Assembly (NCBI RefSeq): GCF_009600315.1
Contig: NZ_WIWC01000022.1
Location: forward strand, 1 to 64,000
Direction of reading: 5' to 3'
Length of the DNA stretch: 64,000 bases
Source: Pseudomonas helleri
GTDB lineage: Bacteria > Pseudomonadota > Gammaproteobacteria > Pseudomonadales > Pseudomonadaceae
The translations under genes and the position numbers were made by a program. The notes below the pieces were generated by a model, which ran no database searches, was not told where the DNA came from, and worked only from the letters and a program-made list of their open reading frames with translations. Positions 1 to 7,672 of the stretch are shown here, one piece after another. Numbering within the stretch: the first letter of the stretch is position 1; every line of letters begins with the position of its first letter.

Positions 1-544
1 CAGGAAGCCTTGGCTATGCGGCATGATGCTCCGGCTTCAATTCAATAACCGTGTTGCACTCAGCTCCTGCAACCGCCAAGTGTCTATATGACTGCAGATC
101 ACCGATGGCACATACCTGTCGGTTTGTACGCTATTATTTCGAATGAGAATGGAATCTTTTTATGAATGTTAAAGTCCGTTTCCTTGCTGGTGTACTGGAG
201 AATAAGTTTTCATGCGGCTTGTTTGTCCAGAGTATGTGCAGGTGCGGCAGTGCTGTTGTTACGGTTAAAGTAGTATGTATCTAGCACGCTCTGTAATTGT
301 GACTAATAATTAGCATGGTTGTCATTGAGTGTTGAGTCTTCCATAGCACTCACCTAATGGGTGTGTGCTGATAGATACCTACAAGCCTAGCTCGCCATAA
401 GCAGCAATAACGTATGGCGTGACTACAAGTCAAAGCCCTTTGAAAGTTGTTATCAGCGTATAAGCCGAAGCAAGGTGCCGAATTGCACCTGGTGTTGTGT
501 TCCTCCCGGTGGATCCCTAACGCACTGCCTACAGGAAATCGATC
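1..544. other. Geneless left edge, inside the accessory element
   Basis: No convincing coding region in either direction. The only open frames are short and lack a ribosome binding site or recognisable composition. The stretch is AT-richer than the core chromosome to the right and immediately precedes the YfjJ-like gene, so it probably holds that gene's promoter and leader, but no promoter match is good enough to call. The element continues to the left beyond the window. Confidence 0.5.
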
Positions 545-1237
545 ATGTTCCAGCATCAACCCAAACGTCATCCCAGCAATACTAGTCTGAAGTTATATTA
601 CGATAATAAATACCGTGGGTTCACCGTGCAGCAACAGTTGGCACATGGTCCGTTGATTGAGAACTACCTAGAGCGTGGCTTGGAGGCTTTACAGCACTGT
701 CTCTCGGTACAGTCCCGTACCTTAGTCTGTCGGGTGGATTTACGTTATCCCGTTGGGTTGATGCCTTCCGATGCGCTCATCAGTAACGAGGTGATGACTC
801 GCTTCTTCTACCAGTTAAATAAAGAGTTGGCTTGGGCGGAGACTAAGTACTCGACTGAAATTCGCTACATCTGGTGTCGGGAGCGCAACAGCAGCGAGGC
901 ACCCCATTATCACCTCATGCTATTGCTCAACTACGACGCCATTGGAGGCTTAGGTAACTACGGGCCTAGCGCAGACGGCACTTACAGCAGAGAGAACTTG
1001 TTTCATCGCATCGTGCGCGCTTGGGCCTGGGCAATTGGTTGTGCTGCACACGACATGTCAGGGTTGGTGCATGCCTGCCAGGACAAACTCAGTGGTCAGG
1101 TTTACCAGTGCATGGAGCGGCGCTTTCCTGATTCGATCAAGCCGGTGGTCTACGCCATGAGCTACTTGTGTAAGGAATACAGCAAGTCACAGGAGCTGAG
1201 GCAGGGCTTTGCAGTGTTTACCACCAGCCGAATCTGA
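545..1237 (+). CDS. YfjJ/YagK-like protein (inovirus Gp2 family)
   Basis: A 230-residue protein resembling the YagK/YfjJ C-terminal domain family (also called inovirus Gp2), typical of CP4-57-like prophages and small integrative elements. Visible features are a WCRERN stretch around residue 110, then PHYHLML at about 120-126. This His-hydrophobic-His pair looks like motif 2 of HUH endonucleases used by rolling-circle replication initiators. A Tyr/Lys-rich YLCKEYSK segment near residues 207-214 could supply the nucleophile. An AGGA ribosome binding site sits 8 nt before the ATG. It is the first of four plus-strand genes (HTH, alpA, yfjI-like) forming the core of the element. The family assignment is fairly secure. 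A nicking role is inference. Confidence 0.8.
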   Translation: MFQHQPKRHPSNTSLKLYYDNKYRGFTVQQQLAHGPLIENYLERGLEALQHCLSVQSRTLVCRVDLRYPVGLMPSDALISNEVMTRFFYQLNKELAWAETKYSTEIRYIWCRERNSSEAPHYHLMLLLNYDAIGGLGNYGPSADGTYSRENLFHRIVRAWAWAIGCAAHDMSGLVHACQDKLSGQVYQCMERRFPDSIKPVVYAMSYLCKEYSKSQELRQGFAVFTTSRI

Positions 1238-1321
1238 GTACGGTCAGATAGGTGTTTCAATATGCCTATTGTATGGTGCGGCAATGCCGCACTGTTCCTC
1301 ACTGGAAAAGGAGTCTTTCGC

Positions 1322-1732
1322 ATGAGCTACAGCGAGCATTGGCGCCGTGAGTTTCTCACTCGGCACCCTGAGTATGAAAGTCAGTCACAGGTAAGTTCGC
1401 AAGAGGCAGTGCAGCCGCCTGCGCCTGTAAGTTCCGAATTTCCCTTATCTACTTTTACAACGGTTAACTCTGAGTTTTCGAAGCAACTTCCTCAGCAAGG
1501 GCCAAGGAGACAGCATAATCCCACGCAGGACCGCTCGATATCTTCAGACGTCCTCAGGCAAGTATGTTGTTTGCGTCAACGACTGAAGCTAACCCAGCGG
1601 GGGCTCGCCAAACAGTTGGGGATCAGCTCTCGCACGCTGCAGGACTGGGAGCAGGGTCGACGACGGCCAAGCGGACCTGGTAGGGCCTTACTACTGCAAT
1701 GGGTTGACCAGCAGGCGGCTCATGGCTGCTGA
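1322..1732 (+). CDS. Small helix-turn-helix regulator (XRE-like)
   Basis: About 136 residues. The N-terminal half is polar, Gln/Ser/Pro-rich and probably disordered. The C-terminal 60 residues contain a clear XRE-type helix-turn-helix (LTQRGLAKQLGISSRTLQDWEQG), resembling HigA-type antitoxins and phage regulators. The start at 1322 is preferred over the upstream in-frame ATG at 1262 because AAAAGGAG lies 8 nt before it, while 1262 has no Shine-Dalgarno. No toxin gene is adjacent, so an antitoxin role is not supported; control of the element's own genes is more likely. It lies 85 nt after the YfjJ-like gene, in the same direction. Confidence 0.75.
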   Translation: MSYSEHWRREFLTRHPEYESQSQVSSQEAVQPPAPVSSEFPLSTFTTVNSEFSKQLPQQGPRRQHNPTQDRSISSDVLRQVCCLRQRLKLTQRGLAKQLGISSRTLQDWEQGRRRPSGPGRALLLQWVDQQAAHGC

Positions 1733-1792
1733 ATTATTCACGCGAAGGGTGCAGCCGAAAGGGAGGCTTGAGCGGAGGTAGGGGGAAGTGAG

Positions 1793-1828
1793 GCTGCTAT
1801 TCCTGCTACTAATAGCAGGAATAGCAGC
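1793..1828. repeat. Perfect 15-bp inverted repeat with 6-nt loop
   Basis: Left arm GCTGCTATTCCTGCT at 1793-1807, spacer ACTAAT, right arm AGCAGGAATAGCAGC at 1814-1828, with no mismatches. It lies in the 266-bp gap between the HTH gene and alpA. Neither side has a U-tract, so it is not an intrinsic terminator. It could be an operator for the neighbouring HTH or AlpA protein, or a nick/origin hairpin for the HUH-motif protein encoded upstream. Confidence 0.9.
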
Positions 1829-1998
1829 TGCAGTGGACCCAGGCAGATTCGATGGGGTGAAATCGACAAGCACAAAATGCACGGCGATGTCTATAGATCT
1901 GCTTAGAGTGGGTGTGGCGTTTAGCACCTTCAACGACTAGGGGAGGCAGGGGCTTTAGAGTCCTTCTCATCGAATCCGTAGCCGAAGAGGGTGTAGAA

Positions 1999-2247
1999 AT
2001 GATCAAAGAAAACAGTAATAAACTGATGTTAAGAATTTTGCGTATGCGGCAGTTGCGAGAGCGTCTCGGGCTGAGTACGTCGACCATCTACGATCGCTTA
2101 AATCCAATGTCGCCCAGGTACGACTGCAGTTTTCCCAGGCCGATTAAATTGGGGGCGTCAGCTGTAGGTTGGATTGAGGAGGATGTTTGTCGGTGGATTG
2201 AGTCCCGAATTGCAGAAAGCCGAAATGTTTACAGCGTGAATTCTTGA
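1999..2247 (+). CDS. alpA: AlpA-family excisionase-like regulator
   Basis: An 82-residue protein of the AlpA / MerR-like HTH_17 family: LRMRQLRERLGLSTSTIYDRL at the N-terminus, a FPRPIKLG wing and the terminal WIEEDVCRWI helix typical of the family. AlpA of E. coli CP4-57 activates integrase-dependent excision. The start is set at 1999 because GAAGAGG lies 8 nt upstream; a longer in-frame extension to 1912 has no ribosome binding site. It is followed after 12 nt by the yfjI-like gene, so the two are probably cotranscribed. The perfect inverted repeat at 1793-1828 lies about 170 nt upstream and may be its regulatory site. Confidence 0.88.
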   Translation: MIKENSNKLMLRILRMRQLRERLGLSTSTIYDRLNPMSPRYDCSFPRPIKLGASAVGWIEEDVCRWIESRIAESRNVYSVNS

Positions 2248-2259
2248 GAGGGGTGGTTT

Positions 2260-3738
2260 ATGAATTTTTCTAATGGTGTGTCAAGTTGGCTTCCTGTCCC
2301 AGGTGGAGCATTTCCAAGGTCTATGGCTTTGCCGATTATCGGGGCCGCAGTAGATGAAGCTGAGCGCAATATAATGGCCCCGCGAGCACTTATTTATTCA
2401 GCTGCGTTGCCAACCATGGCGACTGCGGCTCAAGGTTCAATTGATGTCTGTAAACCAAATGGCCAAATCAGTCCGGTATCACTAATGGTGCTCACGGTGG
2501 CCAACTCTGGGGAGCGAAAGTCGACCGCAGAGAATGTATTTATGGGAGGAGTTCGGCGCTTTCAGGATGAGATGGATGTTATTTATCAATCAGAGCTCTC
2601 TGATTGGCGTGCTAAACAGTCGATCTGGGACGCTCGTCGAAAGGCTATCTTGAAAGAAACTCTACTATTGGATCAGTCGGAGGGGGGTGATCCGAATAGA
2701 CAACTCATGGAACATCAAGCCTGTACGCCGATCAAACCTAGGCGCTTCAAGTTGCTGTACGAAGATGCTACGTCAGAGGCGTTGTTTCTTGGCTTGCACC
2801 AGAACATTCCAGTAGCTGGACTTATCTCCAGTGAGGGCGGTGGCGTGCTGACGGGTAAGGCATTCAATGACCTTTCAAAACAAAATGCGTTATGGAGCGG
2901 GGATACCATAACGGTTGATCGTGTGTCGGCTGAAAGTTATGAGGTCAGAGGACGGTTGACGGTATCGTTAATGGTTCAAGAAAGTTCCTTTTTTAGCTAT
3001 ATGGAGAAAAACGGTGAAAAATCACGTGGGTCTGGCTTGTGGGCTAGGTTTTTGGTTTGCAGTCCAGAGTCTACTCAGGGGACTCGGTTTATTACGGAAG
3101 GCGCCGCGCGTTGGGATTGTTGTGACAGGTTTTCTGAGCGCGTCGGCGAGATACTTAAAAACAGTGTTGAGTTTCTAGCTGACCCCAAGAAGCCGAAGTT
3201 GGTGGTTAGGTTTTCTCAGGCGGCGATTCACCGGTGGGTCAGTATTTTTAATGGGGTGGAGGCGCAGATTAGACCGGGAGGGCGATATTTTGGTATGGGG
3301 GATCATGCGTCCAAGTTGGCAGATAATATCGCCAGAGTCGCTGCTATATTTCATTTCTTCGAAAAAAAAGATGGAGAAATAGCTGTGGAAACCTTGGAGG
3401 CAGCTATCGAAGTTTGCTTTTGGTACTCTGACGAGTTTTTACGGATGTTTACGCCACAACCTCAAGAAGAAGCTGATGCTCAGAAATTGGACGCTTGGCT
3501 GCAGAAAGAGCGAGAGTCTGGTGTGAGGTTCGTAGCGAAGAACTCAATTCGACAAAGGGGGCCCAATCCGGTGCGTGACGTGAAGCGTCTAGATTCTGCT
3601 ATAGAAGTGCTCATGGCGCAGAGGAAGGTGTTGTTGTCAAAGGTTGGAAAGGTCGTGTGTCTTGATATATTTCCTGAGCGCTCGATGAGCAACTTTACTA
3701 CTAGAAGTGTTCTTGATCCTTTTAAAACTTCAATTTAG
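2260..3738 (+). CDS. YfjI-like DUF3987 protein
   Basis: A 492-residue protein of the YfjI/DUF3987 family, found beside alpA in CP4-57-like and P4-like elements. Family members resemble the helicase/primase-associated ATPases of satellites. A P-loop-like sequence ANSGERKS occurs at residues 81-88, where the canonical GxxxxGKS glycines are only partly kept, so ATP binding is uncertain. The C-terminal 100 residues look like a winged-helix DNA-binding region (KRLDSAIEVLMAQRKVLLSKVGKVV). AGAGGGG precedes the ATG. It forms an operon with alpA. Codon use is AT-richer than in the core genes of the window, as expected for acquired DNA. Confidence 0.8.
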   Translation: MNFSNGVSSWLPVPGGAFPRSMALPIIGAAVDEAERNIMAPRALIYSAALPTMATAAQGSIDVCKPNGQISPVSLMVLTVANSGERKSTAENVFMGGVRRFQDEMDVIYQSELSDWRAKQSIWDARRKAILKETLLLDQSEGGDPNRQLMEHQACTPIKPRRFKLLYEDATSEALFLGLHQNIPVAGLISSEGGGVLTGKAFNDLSKQNALWSGDTITVDRVSAESYEVRGRLTVSLMVQESSFFSYMEKNGEKSRGSGLWARFLVCSPESTQGTRFITEGAARWDCCDRFSERVGEILKNSVEFLADPKKPKLVVRFSQAAIHRWVSIFNGVEAQIRPGGRYFGMGDHASKLADNIARVAAIFHFFEKKDGEIAVETLEAAIEVCFWYSDEFLRMFTPQPQEEADAQKLDAWLQKERESGVRFVAKNSIRQRGPNPVRDVKRLDSAIEVLMAQRKVLLSKVGKVVCLDIFPERSMSNFTTRSVLDPFKTSI

Positions 3739-3866
3739 CGGGGGCATAGGGCCTGATGGTGCTGTGTAGCGCCAAGCTATGTTAGCGCGCTCAGCCATGA
3801 GGAAATAATCCGCAATCGTCAGCCATTACTGGGCGATCGTATGCCTGTTGCTACTTGTGAATTGAG

Positions 3867-3891
3867 AACGTCACCGTCACGGTGGCGTTTT
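3867..3891 (+). terminator. Intrinsic terminator after the yfjI-like gene
   Basis: AACGTCACC - GTCAC - GGTGGCGTT followed by a short T run on the plus strand, with one G-T pair in the stem. It sits between the convergent yfjI-like gene and the minus-strand gene ending at 3910, and would end the alpA-yfjI transcript. Confidence 0.65.
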
Positions 3892-3909
3892 CATTTAGAT
3901 TAATATCTC

Positions 3910-4923
3910 TCATTGGGCATTTTGAATGACGTCATCTACAGACCGGGCCTCTGTTAGCCGCTCTAGGTAGATTTGCAGTTGATCCATATCGCCAGTGGTC
4001 TCCAACGTTTCAATTGCTGACGTCGGCAACTCTCCAAACCGCTGTTTCATCTGCTGAATCAACGCCACTTTTATTCCTTCAATTCGCCCAAAAGTGCGCG
4101 CGGCCTCCACGTCCATCTGGCGCTCTTCTTCCGTATTTCGATTTGGAAACGAGTGGCGGAGGGAATACCCTAGTTGCAAGCGATCTGCTTTTCGCTGGTC
4201 GCCTTGCTTACAGGTACGGCTAATTTCAAACAGGATATTTCGTACCTTGTGCTTCAAATCATCGAGATTGGCGATATCTAACATCTCGAACTCGCGGTTG
4301 ACTTTGAAGATGCGTGTAGCTATCTCGTCGGCGACATGAGTTTTATCTCGTTTTACGAGTTTCGCATTATTATAGATCATGCCCTTGATCATGGCTTCAA
4401 GAAGTTGAGAGGTTATTTTTGTAGATGGCGCTTTTTTTTTAGAGTTTCCTCCTGCAGAAGCGCGAACAATGTAAATTTTATTCTTTATGTTCTCCAGTGC
4501 CTCTAGCATTGCCATATGACGATTGGCCAGCATTAAAGAAGCGACCATGTCCTGTAAATATTGCTCATATGAGGCTTCTGCTCTCGGCGTATTCAGTAGC
4601 AGCAAGTGTTTGTCGTAGACAAATCGCACGTGGACTGCCTGTTGCAGGGAGGCGTCGGTATGCTCGGTCAGCTTTTCTTCAATCGCGACCTTGCTTTGAC
4701 GAATGATCGGGTCGACTTGATTGTTCTCGAGAGGTCGGATCTCAAAACTATCCATCCGTTCATAAAGCGACTGCAGCGTTTGCTCTCTCGCATGCTGGGC
4801 TATTCCCCGCAGGTCAAACACGTGCTGTACAACCTGGGCAGCTTTGTTGAGTAGCATAGTCGCCGTGACTGTATGTGGACTCACTGCACTCGCCTCAACA
4901 TTGTTCCGGAATGACAAGGTCAT
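3910..4923 (-). CDS. Unknown helical protein with DUF4351-like C-terminus
   Basis: A 337-residue, predominantly alpha-helical and charged protein that I cannot assign to a characterised family. A Lys-rich linker (NSKKKAPSTK, residues 160-169) separates two halves. Residues about 290-333 (RFGELPTSAIETLETTGDMDQL..., then LERLTEARSVDDVI) resemble the short DUF4351/Rpn-type tail of many Rpn-family and hypothetical proteins, but no PD-(D/E)XK nuclease motif is seen before it. There is no signal peptide or membrane segment. It is convergent with the yfjI-like gene and about 140 nt downstream of the integrase gene, in the usual cargo position. The ribosome binding site is poor for both the ATG at 4923 and the next ATG at 4857, so the start is uncertain. 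Confidence 0.6.
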   Translation of the reverse strand: MTLSFRNNVEASAVSPHTVTATMLLNKAAQVVQHVFDLRGIAQHAREQTLQSLYERMDSFEIRPLENNQVDPIIRQSKVAIEEKLTEHTDASLQQAVHVRFVYDKHLLLLNTPRAEASYEQYLQDMVASLMLANRHMAMLEALENIKNKIYIVRASAGGNSKKKAPSTKITSQLLEAMIKGMIYNNAKLVKRDKTHVADEIATRIFKVNREFEMLDIANLDDLKHKVRNILFEISRTCKQGDQRKADRLQLGYSLRHSFPNRNTEEERQMDVEAARTFGRIEGIKVALIQQMKQRFGELPTSAIETLETTGDMDQLQIYLERLTEARSVDDVIQNAQ

Positions 4924-5063
4924 ATTCCTATCTGATAGATGGGGACGATAGAGTAGCAGCGATGTTTGGGTGAGGGTGAATCACGTTGCTCGTATGGGCA
5001 TATGCTCTTTGTGAGCAGGTATCTATTGGACTGCTGCGTCGTAGTTACCTGTATGCACCGTCC

Positions 5064-6305
5064 CTACACTTTGGCTGCGTGCTGCTCATGAGTGGGCTCT
5101 TGCAGCAGATCCTTAGAAGTTAAGTAATTGGCCCATCTGCCCATTAGGGCGCGTCGCTTGTCGAGAAAGTCAGTCCGAGAGTAGGCTCCCTCAGTCTGGT
5201 CGCGTTCGTCGTGAGCGAGAGCCATCTCGCAAACCTCGCGCGGGAATTGAGTGCATTCTCCCGCCCAGTCTCGAAATGATGATCGAAAACCGTGTCGCGT
5301 GACTTGTTTGTATTCCATGCCATGCAGAAGCGTTCTTACCGCGTTTGCATGCATGACCCCAGTCTTGCCCTGGCCAGGAAAAAGGAAAGGGCTTCCTTCA
5401 TCTTGCGGAATGCTCTTCACCAGCTTTACGACTTCCTCGGCAAGCGGGATTACGAACGCTATACGCATTTTCATACGCTCACCTGGCAACGACCATGTCC
5501 CAGCTTCCAGATCAAACTCATCCCAACGTGCAAACCTCACCATGTGGGCGCGTGCGCTGGTCATGATCAGTAGTTGAGCGGCCAAGGACGCTGGTGTGGT
5601 GTTTGCGCTGAGTTTAGCCATCAGAGTGGGTACGTCCTGCCACCGCAATGCTTCAAAGTGCTCACGCTTCCGAGCCTTCTTCTTTTCAGCACGACTCAAC
5701 AGATTGTCTAAATGCCCGCGCCAGCGAGCAGGGTTCTCACCTTGTCGTAGATTGCGTGCCTTGGCGGCGTCCAGGACTTGTTCGATCTGTCCGCGTACCT
5801 CGTCGGCGGTTCTAGTCTTAGTGGCCCAGATGGGTTGCAACACCTTGAGCACTTCGCGAGTTCCGATGTCTTCTGCTGACAGCTTGCCTATGTGATCGAA
5901 CGCATACAGCTCCAGCTTTCGCAGCCAGCCTTTACGCCATTTATCCGACCATGCCGCGCCGTGAGCATCACGGTATTCCGTTGCGAGTGTCTCGAACTTC
6001 AGTTGCTTGGCTTCACTTGCACGCTGGGCTTCCCGTTGAGCGGCGCGCTCTATGTCGCGAGCGGCTAATGGGTCTATGCCGTCACTCAATTGGGTGCGTT
6101 TGGTGCTGGCATCTTGTCTGGCTTTCTTGAGACTGACCTCAGGGAATGAGCCCAGGCCCATCTCTCTGCGACGGCCTGCCAGCTGGAAGCGAAGTAGCCA
6201 GGATTTACGTCCGGTAGGTTTGACGACTAAGCGAAGTCCATCACCATCTTCATAGGTGCCAGGTTCGGTCAGGTTTTCGACTTGTTTCGGATTCAGCTTA
6301 CCCAT
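5064..6305 (-). CDS. P4-type tyrosine integrase
   Basis: A 413-residue site-specific recombinase of the P4/CP4-57 family. The N-terminal DUF4102 arm-binding domain (residues 1-85, starting KLNPKQVENL with YEDGDGLRLVV) is followed by a SAM-like core-binding domain (about 100-200) and the catalytic domain. Catalytic residues are visible: Arg252 (TSAR), His338 and Arg341 (RHGFR), His365 (ALAHDE) and nucleophile Tyr375 (EGAYSR). All are present, so the enzyme looks intact. The start at 6305 is chosen over 6356 because AGGGGA lies about 7 nt upstream and it gives the family's usual MGKLNP N-terminus. The gene reads inward from the presumed element end near 6.4 kb. Confidence 0.93.
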   Translation of the reverse strand: MGKLNPKQVENLTEPGTYEDGDGLRLVVKPTGRKSWLLRFQLAGRRREMGLGSFPEVSLKKARQDASTKRTQLSDGIDPLAARDIERAAQREAQRASEAKQLKFETLATEYRDAHGAAWSDKWRKGWLRKLELYAFDHIGKLSAEDIGTREVLKVLQPIWATKTRTADEVRGQIEQVLDAAKARNLRQGENPARWRGHLDNLLSRAEKKKARKREHFEALRWQDVPTLMAKLSANTTPASLAAQLLIMTSARAHMVRFARWDEFDLEAGTWSLPGERMKMRIAFVIPLAEEVVKLVKSIPQDEGSPFLFPGQGKTGVMHANAVRTLLHGMEYKQVTRHGFRSSFRDWAGECTQFPREVCEMALAHDERDQTEGAYSRTDFLDKRRALMGRWANYLTSKDLLQEPTHEQHAAKV

Positions 6306-6472
6306 TGGATTTCCCCTGTCGTCCGTTTTGTCCCCCCACCTGTCCCCCCACTTCATCGTCGGATGAGGTCAAGTGGCGTTGAACGCCATCGGACAGGATA
6401 ATGCCTGAAACCCCCGGAATAGCTAAGCTATCAGGAAGATTATCGGATGGGATAGGATTATTTCGGACAATT
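6306..6472. other. Presumed junction of the integrated element
   Basis: Non-coding stretch upstream of the integrase. In P4-like elements the att site lies just upstream of int, so the boundary with core chromosome is expected here or at the terminator at 6473-6496. No tRNA 3' end, tmRNA end or direct repeat of a sequence near the left edge could be recognised, so the exact junction is unresolved. Confidence 0.35.
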
Positions 6473-6496
6473 AAAAAGCCGGCTTGTGGCCGGCTT
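6473..6496 (-). terminator. Strong intrinsic terminator (minus strand)
   Basis: Read on the minus strand: AAGCCGGC - CACAA - GCCGGCTT, then a run of Ts, with a perfect 8-bp stem. It lies 180 nt beyond the stop of the S24 repressor gene and would end that transcript, or that of a small RNA encoded in between. It is also the most conspicuous structure next to the presumed integration site. Confidence 0.85.
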
Positions 6497-6676
6497 CTCG
6501 GGGGTGGGTCTGGTTTATTTTTGGTAAACCGTACTCACCTTCAAACGGGGAGTGGGGCAGGGCAACCTTGTGTTGCCTGGCCCTGCATGCCTGCTCGCGG
6601 TGAGCGAGGGGGATGCGCAAGTGCGGCAATCATACTGAGGTTGCTTCGCTTTTCCCAGAAAAAAGCCCAACCGGTG
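6497..6676 (-). other. Structured non-coding stretch, possible 3' UTR or small RNA
   Basis: No open frame of note. On the minus strand it contains several potential hairpins: a GCAGGGC/GCCCTGC pair enclosing a GGCAAC/GTTGCC pair (about 6550-6590), a GCTCACCGCGAGC hairpin (about 6595-6610) and GGTTTACC/AATAAACC (about 6510-6535), then the strong terminator. This could simply be the long 3' UTR of the repressor gene or a small RNA released from it. No known sRNA family was recognised. Confidence 0.4.
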
Positions 6677-7417
6677 TTATTCACTCAGTGCGTAAGGCAC
6701 GACAGGGCGTCGTGTGTTCAAGGTCGACCACCAGAACACCCAGCCCAGAATGCGTATGTGTTGCTGCTCTATTTGTAATTCACTGAAGGCTTCGTCCGGG
6801 TACTCGCCCGGGTTGTGGCTGCGCAGGCGCAGGCCATTGTTGGGCAGCCGGTAGGCGTATTTGATGCGCAACATGCCGTCATGTTCGAGGGCGTAAATTT
6901 CGCCGTCGACGATGTGGGTCAGGCTGCGGTCTATGGCGACCGTTGAACCGTGTTGTATCCGGCAGGCCATGCTGTTGCCGAGCATGGGCGCGCAGATGGC
7001 TTCGTCCGGGTTGACGTCCATGGCGAGCAGGCAGGCAAGGCTCAATCGCACGTGATGGTCGGGGATTTCAACCACGCGGGTTTTGCCCAGGACGCTGGGG
7101 CTAAGGACTTCGTTGTAATAGGGGACGGCGATGTCGCTGGCAGGAAAGTCGGCATCAGGTGAGGCCGCAGTGGTCATTTTGGGTGCGTTGGGGCTCAGTC
7201 CCGGGACTGAAGGATGTTTTACGCCTTCCCCCGTCCGTAGCCATCGGCTGTTGACGCACAACAGTTCGGAAATTTCGTCCAGGCGGGCCATAGGTATACC
7301 GCGTTTGAACCAGTTGTTGACGTGCTGCGGCGTAACGCGGCGGTTGGCGGCGAAGTCCGAAGCGGATAAATGGCACTCCCGCAGGAGTGACTTGAGGCGA
7401 TCACCGGATGTATTCAT
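6677..7417 (-). CDS. S24/CI-like repressor with HTH and LexA-type peptidase fold
   Basis: A 246-residue two-domain repressor. An N-terminal XRE-like HTH (residues 8-60, SASDFAANRRVTPQHVNNWFKRG) is followed by a C-terminal S24 domain with the Ser/Lys dyad Ser149 (MLGNSMACRI) and Lys186 (MLRIKYAYRL), the same Ser position as lambda CI. The residues at the expected self-cleavage position are Leu110-Gly111 rather than the usual Ala/Cys-Gly. The start at 7417 is preferred over 7462 because the protein then begins directly before the HTH. No phage structural or pyocin genes are adjacent, so it is a stand-alone regulator, perhaps a prophage remnant. A dyad at 7482-7506 in its promoter region may be its operator. 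Confidence 0.85.
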   Translation of the reverse strand: MNTSGDRLKSLLRECHLSASDFAANRRVTPQHVNNWFKRGIPMARLDEISELLCVNSRWLRTGEGVKHPSVPGLSPNAPKMTTAASPDADFPASDIAVPYYNEVLSPSVLGKTRVVEIPDHHVRLSLACLLAMDVNPDEAICAPMLGNSMACRIQHGSTVAIDRSLTHIVDGEIYALEHDGMLRIKYAYRLPNNGLRLRSHNPGEYPDEAFSELQIEQQHIRILGWVFWWSTLNTRRPVVPYALSE

Positions 7418-7481
7418 GAATAGGGAGTTTACGGGCAACCCCTGTCCGTTTAAATAAACCAAGCGTTCAATAAAGCAGGTC

Positions 7482-7506
7482 TGAAATAGGATAAATCCCT
7501 ATCATC
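7482..7506. promoter_or_regulatory. Dyad upstream of the S24 repressor, candidate operator
   Basis: TGAAATAGG - ataaatc - CCTATCATCA is an imperfect dyad with arms ATAGG/CCTAT and outer TGA/TCA. It is centred about 75 nt upstream of the repressor start in an AT-rich stretch. Position and symmetry fit an autoregulatory operator, but there is only one copy here and no direct evidence. Confidence 0.35.
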
Positions 7507-7605
7507 AGAAGAAGTTTCCGAGGCTTTTTAAGTAAATTCCTACTAGTGCACGGCTTAATCGTTAAACCTCTTGAACAGACCGTTTGGTAGTGATGTTTCG
7601 GGCAT

Positions 7606-7633
7606 AAAAAAACCTCGGCGAACCGAGGTTTTT
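7606..7633 (-). terminator. Intrinsic terminator downstream of ppa
   Basis: AACCTCGG - TTCG - CCGAGGTT with a UUCG tetraloop, flanked by an A-run on one side and a T-run on the other, so it can work on both strands. It lies 40 nt beyond the ppa stop codon. Confidence 0.9.
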
Positions 7634-7672
7634 CAGGAAGTGGAAATGCCATTAAGGCATGACCGACTTCTT

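Noticed and set aside
350..571. Minus-strand open frame at the left edge
   Set aside because: It overlaps the start of the yfjJ-like gene, has no ribosome binding site and an amino-acid composition unlike a protein.
1912..1998. Longer N-terminus for the AlpA-like protein
   Set aside because: No Shine-Dalgarno before 1912; the stretch has no homology to AlpA proteins, while 1999 has GAAGAGG 8 nt upstream.
6306..6676. tRNA or tmRNA as integration target
   Set aside because: No cloverleaf, T-arm consensus or CCA end could be found on either strand in this stretch.
6401..6778. 125-codon plus-strand open frame over the repressor 3' end
   Set aside because: It runs through the terminator hairpins and antisense into the repressor gene, without protein-like features.
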